Source: Cycas panzhihuaensis (lineage: Eukaryota; Cycadophyta). From it: a stretch of DNA of 64,000 nucleotides. This document shows, piece by piece, positions 56,421 through 64,000 of the stretch (positions within the stretch are counted from its first letter, which is position 1; every line of letters starts with the position of its first letter). The stretch is from contig CM041465.1 in assembly GCA_023213395.1 (NCBI GenBank), forward strand, positions 12,772,001 through 12,836,000, read 5' to 3'. A program made the translations under genes and the position numbers. The notes under the pieces are model-generated. The model saw only the letters and a list, made by a program, of their open reading frames with translations, searched no databases and was not told the DNA's origin.

Positions 56421-57196
56421 ATGGTGAAGCTGACGAATGCAAAGTTCTAGGAGGAGAAATTCAATGGCAAGAATAACTTCAAGTTGTAGAAGCTAAAAGC
56501 ATATGATGTTTTGGTACAATAAAAATTATACAAAATTTTGGAAGGTAAATCAAAGAAATCCATAGGGATGGATAATGTTGAATAGGATGATCTAGATAAA
56601 AGGGCTCTTAGCATAATACAATTATGATTGGCAGATAAAGTTCTATTTAACATCATAGAGGAGAAGATAGAAGCAGGATTATGAACCCAGTTAGAAAGCT
56701 TATACATGACTAGATTAGTGACGAATCGAATCTACTTAAAGAGGTAGTTATACCTATTATAGATGAAGGAAGGCATAAAAATTCTTAATTATTTAAATAT
56801 TTTTAATACTCTTATTTATTAGTTGGTTAGTATCAATGTTAAGATTAACAATGAGGATAATGTAGTTACCTTATTATAATATTATTATAATCTTGGGATA
56901 ATATTATCATCTCAATTAGTTTAAGCACTACAGATAAATTAGATTATGATTCCATTGTGAGTGCCTTACTAATAGAATAGATGAGGATGAAGACTAATCT
57001 TGAAACCTCAATACCAAAAGCTATGACAACAAGGGGAAGAATGATTGAGAGAGGATAAAGCTCCAAGGACACATTAAGGTTAAACTCAAAAGGGAAGAAG
57101 AGTAAGCTTAGATGTTGGCACTACAATAAGATAAGTCATCTCAAGAAGGATTACTATAAAAGCAAGTAGTTCTAGAATAATGAAGATCCTACCAAG
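56421..57196 (+). pseudogene. Copia I gag
   Basis: ATG at 56421 starts MVKLTNAKF. After a stop the frame continues with EKFNGKNNFKL-like and LEAKSI pieces, GKSKKSIGMDN, DDLDKRALSIIQL, DKVLFNIIEEKIEA. The zinc knuckle near 57110-57160 reads CWHYNKISHLKKDYYK, with two Cys changed to Tyr. The gag of I ends at CCAAG, where J inserted. Many CAG/CAA-to-stop and Cys-to-Tyr changes. Confidence 0.85.
57192..57196. repeat. Target-site duplication of J, left
   Basis: ccaag here and at 62443-62447, exact, flanking J. It shows J is a separate insertion within I. Confidence 0.93.
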
Positions 57197-57765
57197 TGTT
57201 AAATAATGTGATAATAATGTTTTAGAGGCTAAAATTTTGATAAGTTGGCAATGTAGTTTCCCCTCCAAACTTCCTCAGGAGAATCCAAGGGGGGCGAGAG
57301 CACTGAAAAGTATACTAAATTATAAAGAGAATTAGGGTCATTCACTCAAAATACCCTAGATGCTATGGTTGAGATTTTTGCCTTGTATGACTCTCTTATA
57401 TAGCCTGATTTAGGGTGTTTTTTCATTATATTAATGGTGTTAGATGTATTAGATGTACTATGAGGAGTTGGATGGTTGATTGTCATTGTTGTGAGTATTC
57501 TACTATAGATTATGTACATTTCTCCATTCTTCGATAATAAATATCAATACCTTTCTTATGTAGATATTTTCCTAGCATATTGTTAGGGTTTTACCATATT
57601 ATATCAGGTGTATATATGATTCTTTAGCTTTCTAATTTATTTACTATATTATCTATACTTTAAGAACTTGCATGTTAAATTTTAGTTTCGATTCCTATAA
57701 CTAGTTGTAAAATAGTTTAGATCTTGGTGGTAGTTTCTAGTTATTGGAACATAGTTTACTCAACA
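57197..57765 (+). repeat. 5' LTR of copia J (GC island deleted)
   Basis: Starts tgttaaataatgtgataa, ends agtttactcaaca. TATA box cttatatagcc at 57396-57406 and AATAAA at 57536. Compared with 61787-62442 it lacks about 85 bases corresponding to roughly 61885-61970. Confidence 0.93.
57396..57406 (+). promoter_or_regulatory. TATA box in LTR of J
   Basis: cttatatagcc, conserved at the same place in the right LTR (62085-62095) and as catatag in I and H. It likely drives the genomic transcript. Confidence 0.6.
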
Positions 57766-57767
57766 AT

Positions 57768-57779
57768 TGGTATCGAAGC
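57768..57779 (+). promoter_or_regulatory. Primer-binding site of J
   Basis: TGGTATCGAAGC two bases after the LTR; close to TGGTATCAGAGC with two changes. Confidence 0.82.
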
Positions 57780-57838
57780 CACTTTTATTTTTGCAGTGAG
57801 TTTTTAAAGGTTTTGGTATTAGTTTTTTTCTACACCAA

Positions 57839-58620
57839 ATAGTGAAATTAGCAAATGCAAAGTTTGAGGTAGAGAAATTTAATGGTAAGAACAACTTCAA
57901 GTTATGGAAGTTGAAAGTGTATGATGTTCTAGTACAATAAGATTTGTATAGAACTCTTATAGGTAAATTAAAGAAACTTGCAAGGATGGATGATGATGAA
58001 TGGGATGATCTAGATAAAAGGGCTCTTAGCACAATACAATTATGCTTGGTAGATGAAGTTCTATTTAACATCATAGGGAAATAAATAACAGTAAGATTAT
58101 GAACCTAGTTGGAAGGCTTGTATATAACCATATCAATGATGAATCGAATCTACTTGAAGAGGCAGTTATACTCATTACAAATGAAGGAAGTTACAAAAAT
58201 TTTTAATCATTTAAATATTTCTGATACTCTTATTTGTTAGTTGGCTAGTATTAATGTCACAATTAAGGATGAGGATAAGGCTTTTACCTTGTTATGTTCA
58301 TTACCAGAATCCTAGGATAATATTATGATCTTAATTAGTTTTAGCACTAGAGATGAATTAGACTATGATTCTGTTGTGAGTTATTTTTGATGGAAGAAGT
58401 AAGGAGGAAGTCTAGTCTTGAAACCTCGACACCAGAAGCTATGACAACAAGGGGCAGAACGATTGAGAAAGGACAAAGCTCTAGGGACACATCAAGATCA
58501 AAGTCAAAAGGCAAGAAAAGTAAGTTTAGATATTGGCATTACAATAAGATAAGTCACCTCAAGAAGGATTACTAGAAAAGTAAGGAGTTCCAAAAAAAGG
58601 AAGATCCTGCCAAGAAGGCT
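57839..58620 (+). pseudogene. Copia J gag
   Basis: The position of the ATG in H and I is ATA here (57839-57841), so the start codon is lost. The frame reads VKLANAKFEVEKFNGKNNFK, LWKLKVYDVLVQ, RMDDDEWDDLDKRALSTIQL. After several stops and a frame change the last part (58387-58575) carries RYWHYNKISHLKKDY, a zinc knuckle with three Cys changed to Tyr. It matches gag of H, whose knuckle is intact. It would form the particle shell. Confidence 0.88.
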
Positions 58621-58910
58621 AATCAAATAGAGTCAAATCAAGGTACAAATGATGATGTCTTAGTTACTTGCAATGTTTCTCATTATCATCATGATTGGTT
58701 ATTAGATTGTAGTGCTTCACACCACATGTGTCCACACAAGATTTGGTTTCTATTGTACCAACCTCTTGATAGTGGTGATGTGCTTATGCAAAGTGAAGTT
58801 TCCTGTAAGATAGTGGGTATTGGTAGCATTAGAATTAAAATGTTTGATGGTGTAGTAAGAACATTAACTAAAGTTAGACATGTACCTAATTTAAAATAGA
58901 ATATATTTCC
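58621..58910 (+). pseudogene. Copia J protease
   Basis: Frame: SHYHHDWLLDCSASHHMCPHK with D-C-S in place of the catalytic D-S-G, then YQPLDSGDVLMQSEVSCKIVG, IRIKMFDGVVRTLTKVRHVP. It lines up with 62460-62738 of I. Loss of the catalytic Gly makes it inactive. Confidence 0.85.
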
Positions 58911-60000
58911 TTGGGTGAACTAAATTTTGGTGGTTATAAGTACATAGTTTATAAAGGAGTCTTAAAGGTATCGAAGGGCACCTTGGTTGTTATGAAAGCC
59001 TTAAAGAAAGGAAACCTTTATATTTTAGTCGGAAGTACATATATTAGCCATGCAACTATAACATTAAAGACTACAGAAGATCTAGCTCAATTATGGCATT
59101 AGAGACTTAGGCGCATGAGTGAGAGAGGACTTAAGGTATTGATGAATCATAAGTTACTTCCTAACTTGTACCTTTTAGATTTAACTTTTTGTAAACATTA
59201 TATTTTTGGAAAGTAGTGTAGACTTATGTTTAAAGTAGGAAGTCATATTAGCAAAGGTATTTGGGATTATGTACATTCAGCTGTATAGATACTAGCCCCT
59301 ACAATATCTTATAGAGGATTATTACACTTTGCCACATTTATAGATAATTACTCCATAAAGGTATGGGTCTATTTTTTTGAAAAGGAAATCTAAAGTTTTT
59401 ATTGTATTTAAGTAGTTCAAGGCTTTAGTTGAGAAGAGCACTGGCAAGTTAATCAAATGTTTAAGAACTGATAATGGAGGTAAGTTTAACTCGTTGGAGT
59501 TTAAGAACTATTACAAAGAAAATGGGATCAAAAGGTATAAGACCACTAGCTATACTCCATAATAGAATGGTATAGATTAGCACATGAATAGGATACTCTT
59601 GGAAAGAGCAAGAAGCATGCTATGTAATACAAGAGTGGAGTAGGGCTTATGGGAAGAAGATATTCAAACAGCTTGTTATTTGGTAAATAGGTCACAATCA
59701 CTTACAATAGAGTGCAAGATTTCTAAAGAGGTATGGATTGGATATCCATATGATTATTCAAATTTAAAAGCTTTTGGTTCTGATGCTTATGCCTTGACTA
59801 ATAAAAGTCAATGTTAAAAGTTAGACCTAAAATCTAAGAGATGTATCTTTGTTGGTTATGGTGATAGAGATGGTGTTAAAGGATAGAGGTTATGGGATCC
59901 TCCTACCCACAAAATAATTATTAATAAAGATGTTATGTTTGATGAATCTCTCTTTCTAAAACTAGACAATATAGAAGTTGAAGTGAAATAGGAGCAGAAA
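58911..60000 (+). pseudogene. Copia J integrase
   Basis: The pre-integrase piece (58911-59102) ends LAQLWH, then RLRRMSERGLKVLMNHKL and CKHYIFGK. Core pieces: THSAV..ILAPTISY, FATFIDNYSIKVWVYF, LIKCLRTDNGGKFNSLEFKNYY (second Asp), and GIDxHMNRILLERARSM, where the Glu of the usual DExMNRT motif is a stop (TAG). C-terminal: CKISKEVWIGYPYDYSNLKAF, KSKRCIFVGYGDRDGVKG. Many stops at Gln and Trp positions. Confidence 0.88.
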
Positions 60001-61270
60001 GCTAAATATTAATAGGTCAAGCTTGAGACCCAGTCATCTTTGGAAATAGAAGAGTAGGAAGACCTTTTTGAAGATGAATCTGTAATAGATTTACAGGAGT
60101 ATATGGACACTCCTCCACCAATTATTAGAAGATCTATATAAGTTGTTCATCCACCTAATAGGTACAACCCTTCTATTTCTATTACTTTGGTTTCTAATAA
60201 TGGTAAGCCTACATTCTATCAGGAAGTAGTAGATGATATCTATAATGAGAAGTGGAAGAGGGCTATGTAAGTCAAGATAGATGTTTTGAAGAAAAATAAT
60301 TCATAGGGCTTGGTAGAGCTTCCATATGGTAGGAAGACTATTGGTTGCAGGTGGGTTTTTAAAAAGAAAATAGATGTTGATGGAAAGGTTAATAAATACA
60401 GGGCAAGACTGGTGGCTAAAGGTTTTGCATAAAATGCAGATATTAATTTTCGTGAGATCTTTAATCTTATTTCAAATGGAGTTCTATTGGTATTGGTAGC
60501 TTGTCTTGATTTGGGGTTGGAGCAACTAAATGTAAAAATAACTTTTCTATATGGATACTTAGATGAAGAGATTTATATGGATCAACCAGAAGGTTTTGTA
60601 CAAGATGGTAGGAAAAGACTTATTTGTAGGCTTAGGAAATCATTGTATGGCTTAAAGCAATCACTCAAGCAATGGTATAGGAAGTTTAATGCCTTCATGG
60701 AGAGCTAAAATTTCAAAAGAAATGAGTATGATCATTGTATTTACTTTAAATTCTTAGATAATGGCTTATTCATTATCTTGGTATTGTATGTTGATGACGT
60801 GCTAGTTACAAGCAAGAGAATAATAGAAATCATCAAGTTAAAGCCTTAATTAGCTAGGACTTTTGATATGAAGGATCTAGGAGCTAAAAAATAAATCTTA
60901 GGTATGGAGATACATAGAGACAAGAAAAATGGTAAGCTATGGTTATCATAGTAAAAATATGTAGAGAAGGTACTAACCAAGTTTAGTAAGACAAATGTGA
61001 AACCAGTGAGTATCCTATTAGCTTCCTATTTCAAACTTTCTTCGAGTATGAGTCCTAGTAATAAAGAAGAAAAGGATTATATATATCATTTACCTTATGC
61101 TAGTGCAGTAGGATGTTTAATGTATACCATGGTATATACAAGACCTAACATTTCACATATAGTTAGTGTAGCTAGTAGGTTTATGACAATTCCAGGAAAG
61201 GAACATAGGGTAGTAGTGAAATGGGTGCTTCAGTATTTGATGGGCACAAGTGACTATTGGATCACTTTTA
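60001..61270 (+). pseudogene. Copia J reverse transcriptase
   Basis: Ser/Glu-rich linker to about 60230, then RT: GLVELPYGRKTIGCRWVFKK, KYRARLVAKGFA, VLLVLVACLDLGLEQLNVK, YGYLDEEIYMDQPEGF, ICRLRKSLYGLKQSLKQWYRKF (open piece 60487-60708), the catalytic strand LVLYVDDVLVTS with YVDD at 60787-60798, FDMKDLGAKK and LGMEIHRDKK. The thumb/connection 60997-61287 reads YASAVGCLMYTMVYTRPNIS. Several stops, but the active site is intact. Makes cDNA from element RNA. Confidence 0.92.
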
Positions 61271-61786
61271 GAGATACATGTAATTAGGTTTGTAGATGTA
61301 TTGATTTAGACTTTATAGGAAATTTAGATAAGAGAGGGTTTACTTTAAGTTATGTAATGGTCCAGTTGGTTGGATGTCAAAATTGTAGAGCACAGTTGCA
61401 TTATCAACTATAGAATTAGAATATATTACTATAGCACATACTTATAAAGAAGCAATCTGGTTGTAGGGTCTATTATTTGAGCTTGGAAGGAAATAGAAAA
61501 GGTAAAGGTATTTTGTGACATCCAAAGTGCCATTTATTTAGTAAAGAATCTAACTTATCATAGTAGGATAAATCATATTGCTCTTAAGTACTATTTTTTT
61601 AGATAGATTATGGAAGTAGGTGGAGTGGCACTTGAAAAGGTTAACACAAAATAGAATTATGTTGAAATGCTCATAAAACTAGTACTATTGGAGAAGTTCA
61701 AATGGTGTTTGACTTCTCATGGCTTGTAGAAAAGGTGATGAATGGTCCAGGAAAGGTATCAAGTAAATTATTGTCAAGGTGGAGAT
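61271..61786 (+). pseudogene. Copia J RNase H and polypurine tract
   Basis: Pieces in shifting frames: CRCIDLDFIGNLDKRGFTL, LSTIELEYITIAHTYKEAIWL, FCDIQSAIYLVKNLTYH, INHIALKYYFF, GGVALEKVN, VEMLIKLVLLEKFKWCL. CDIQSA keeps the Asp of the usual CDNQSA motif. Frame changes near 61350 and 61480. aaggtggagatt (61777-61788) precedes the 3' LTR as the polypurine tract. Confidence 0.82.
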
Positions 61787-62442
61787 TTTTAAATAATGTG
61801 ACAACAATGTTTTGGAGGCTAAAATTTTGATAGGTTGGTAGCACAATTTCTCCCATAAACTTCCTCAAGGGGATCCAAGAGGGGCAGGAGCCCTCCTTGG
61901 CCAGGGGGTACTAGGGGTGCTAGAACCCCCCATAAAGAGAAGGTTCGGGCCCCATAGCCCCTGACCTAAAATGTTAGCATTAAAAAGCATATTAAATTGT
62001 AAAGAGAATTAGGCTCGTTCACTCCAAATACCCTAGATTCTGTGGTCGAAATTTGTGCCTTGTATGACTCTCTTATATAGTCCAATTTAGGGTGTTTTTT
62101 TATTATGTTGATGGTGTTTGATGTATTGGATGTACTATGAGGAGTTGGATGGCTAGTTGTTGTTGCTATGAGCATTCTACTATAGATTATATACATTTCT
62201 CTATTCTTTAGTAATAAAGATCAATACCTTTCATGTATAGATGTTTTCCTAGCACACTGTTAGGGTTTCACCATATTATATCAGGTGTATATGTGATGAT
62301 TTGGCTTTATAATTTATTTATGATATTATCTCTATTTTAAGAACTTGCATATTAAATTTCAGTTTTGATTCCTATAACTAGTTGTGAAATAGTTTAGATC
62401 GTGGTGGTTATTTCTGGTTATTGGGACCTAGTTTACTTAACA
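61787..62442 (+). repeat. 3' LTR of copia J
   Basis: 656 bp, ttttaaataatgtgac (TG changed to TT) to agtttacttaaca, followed by target copy ccaag. Contains the GC-rich island (61858-61968) missing from the left LTR, TATA at 62085 and AATAAAG at 62213. Confidence 0.92.
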
Positions 62443-62447
62443 CCAAG

Positions 62448-62900
62448 GAGGCTAATTAGGTGGAGCTAAATCAAGGTATGGATAATGATGTCTTGGTTGA
62501 TTATAATGTTTGCAATTATCATCATGATTGGTTATTAGATTTTGGTGCTTCACACCATATGTATCCACACAAGAGTTGGTTTTCATCATACCAACCTCTT
62601 AATGGTGGTGATGTGCTTATGGGAAATAAAGTTTCCTATAAGATAGTGGACATTGGTAGCATTAGAATTAAAATGTTTTATGGTGTAGTGATAACATTAA
62701 TAGAAGTTAGATATATACCTAATCTAAAAAGAAATTAGATTTCCTTGGATAATCTAGATTCTGGTGGTTATAAATACACAGGTCATAAAAGAGTCTTAAA
62801 GGTATCAAACAATACCTTAGTTGTTATGAAATCCTTAGAAAAGGAATCCTTTATATTTTAGTAGGAAGTACAGATGTTATCCATATAACTACAACATCAA
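62448..62900 (+). pseudogene. Copia I protease
   Basis: Continues I after J. The open piece 62460-62738 reads YHHDWLLDFGASHHMYPHKS with D-F-G-A: Ser of D-S-G changed to Phe by one C-to-T step. YQPLNGGDVLMGNKVSYKIVD and EVRYIPNLKRN follow. It is longer without stops than the matching part of J. The Asp and Gly remain. Confidence 0.88.
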
Positions 62901-64000
62901 AGATTGTAGAAGATCCAACTCAGTTATGGCATCAAAGACTTAGGCACGTGAGTGAGAGAGGACTTAAGATGTTGATGAATTATAAGTTTCTTCCTAACTT
63001 ATAGTTTTTGGATTTAACTTTTTATAAACATTATATTTTTGGAAAGCAATGTAGATTTAGGTTTCAAGTAGGGAGTCACAGTAGTAAAGGTTTTTTAGGT
63101 TATGTACATTCAAATGTATGGGGAGTAACCCCTATAATATCTTATGGAGGATCATTGTACTTTATCAGATTTATAGATGATTATTCTAGAAACATATGGG
63201 TATATTTTTTAAAAAGGAAATATAAAATTTTTAGTGTGTTTAAGCAGTTCAAGGCTTTGCTTGAGAAGAGCACTAGTAGGTCAATCAAATGTTTAAGAAA
63301 TAATAATGGAGGTGAGTTCAACTCTTTTGAGTTTCATAACTATTATAAAGAAGTTGTGATTGAAAGGTATAAGACCACTAGCTATACTCTATAGTGGAAT
63401 GGCATAAATGGGCACATGAAGAGGAAACTCTTGGAAAGAGCAAGAATCATGCTAAATAATACAGGAGTGGAGTAGGGCTTATGGGTAGAAGTTGTTTAGA
63501 TAGCTTATTATTTGGTAAATAGGTCACCATCACTTGTAATAAACTATAAGATTCCAAAAGAGGTATGGGATAAACATCCATGTGACTATTCAAATTTGAA
63601 AGTTTTTTGTTGTGATGCTTATGCCTTGACTAATAAAAGTCAACGTTTAAAGTTAGACCTAAAATCAAAGAGATGTATCTTTGTTGGTTATGGTGACAAA
63701 TATGGTGTGAAGGGATACAGGTTGTGGGATCCTACTACCCATAAAATCACTACTAATAGAGATGTTATGTTTTATAAAGTTCATTTTCTAAAATTAGACA
63801 GTGTAGAAATCAAAGTGAAATAGGAGTAGAAAGTTGAACATCAACAGGCTAATCTTCAGACCTAGTTATCTTTAGAAATTCAAAAGTAGGAAGATCTTTT
63901 TAAAGATGAATCTGCAAGAAATTTACATGAGCATATGGACACTCCTTCACCGACTATTAGAAGATCTACATAAGTTAGTCATCCACTTAACAGGTATAAC
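62901..64000 (+). pseudogene. Copia I integrase (runs off the window)
   Basis: TQLWHQRLRHVSERGLKMLMN, then the open piece 63008-63394: KHYIFGKQCRFRFQVGSHSS, VHSNVWGVTPIISYGGSLYF, IRFIDDYSRNIWVYFLKRKY, SIKCLRNNNGGEFNSFEFHNYY. The second catalytic Asp of the R-T-D-N-G motif is Asn (RNNNG), so it is dead. The next piece, NGINGHMKRKLLERARIM, has lost the third Glu as well. 63512-63823 is the C-terminal part with EVWDKHPCDYSNLKVF and GYGDKYGVKGYRLWDP. The linker to RT continues at the window edge. Confidence 0.9.

Larger units (their letters stand above)
57197..62442 (+). mobile_element. Ty1/copia element J, 5.2 kb, complete ends
   Basis: J has LTRs at 57197-57765 and 61787-62442, exact CCAAG target duplication, primer site, polypurine-like tract and the full copia order gag-protease-integrase-RT-RNase H. 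The left LTR is 569 bp because the GC-rich island present in the right LTR (656 bp) is deleted. It inserted in the same orientation into its relative I, between gag and protease. The coding regions are broken. Confidence 0.95.
55692..64000 (+). mobile_element. Ty1/copia element I, split by J, right end outside
   Basis: Its 5' LTR (55692-56348), primer site and gag (to 57196) are followed by the complete element J. Protease and integrase resume at 62443 and run off the window. Removing J and one copy of CCAAG rejoins gag and protease of I. It belongs to the family of H and J. Its RT, RNase H and 3' LTR are not in the window. Confidence 0.9.

Noticed and set aside
57197-62442. A solo tandem of three LTRs interpreted as unequal recombination product.
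   Set aside because: The exact CCAAG duplication around J and continuity of I across it show simple nested insertion.

Overview
The window is a stack of nested LTR retrotransposons from a plant nuclear genome. No host gene, rRNA or tRNA gene could be recognised. Three things point to a plant. The Ty3/gypsy elements resemble the plant Tat-type lineage: LTRs over 2.5 kb, an extra archaeal-type RNase H, and an antisense plant mobile domain (PMD) gene. The Ty1/copia and gag-only elements carry primer-binding sites complementary to initiator tRNA-Met. Insertions are nested several deep, as in large repeat-rich plant genomes. I cannot name the species.

Layout. (1) 1-6201, plus: 3' part of gypsy element A (end of integrase, long post-pol region with the antisense PMD pseudogene, truncated RNase H, truncated 3' LTR). 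A sits inside the reverse transcriptase of an older minus-strand gypsy element C (6202-14741). (2) 14742-28743, minus: gypsy element B, same family as A, with both LTRs (2555 and 2571 bp), a near-perfect 5-bp target duplication, gag, protease, RT, RNase H, integrase and a separate archaeal-type RNase H downstream of integrase. B appears to lie in the LTR of C, whose end resumes at 28744-28880. (3) 28881-30135: unidentified. (4) 30136-50650, minus: copia element H. Its left LTR was split by copia F (30323-45475, minus), which was split by copia G (34155-41702, plus; same family as F). (5) 50651-55691, minus: gypsy fragment D, interrupted by the 2.1-kb gag-only LTR element E (51093-53199, plus). 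(6) 55692 to the end, plus: copia I, same family as H, with a complete relative J (57197-62442) inserted between its gag and its protease.

State of the elements. Almost every coding region is broken. Many in-frame stops are TAG or TAA where relatives or family consensus have Gln, or lost Cys codons, the pattern expected from deamination of methylated cytosine in silenced DNA. Some catalytic motifs remain intact: integrase DD35E and the downstream RNase H acidic residues in B, FMDD in several gypsy RTs and YVDD in J. The elements that could once move autonomously are A/B, F/G and H/I/J. E must have depended on another element's enzymes.

The most unusual part is the gypsy A/B family. An archaeal-type RNase H lies after integrase instead of next to the ordinary RNase H, and the family carried an antisense PMD gene with its own TATA box and splice acceptor. 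A keeps the PMD gene but lost most of the RNase H. B keeps the RNase H but lost the PMD gene.
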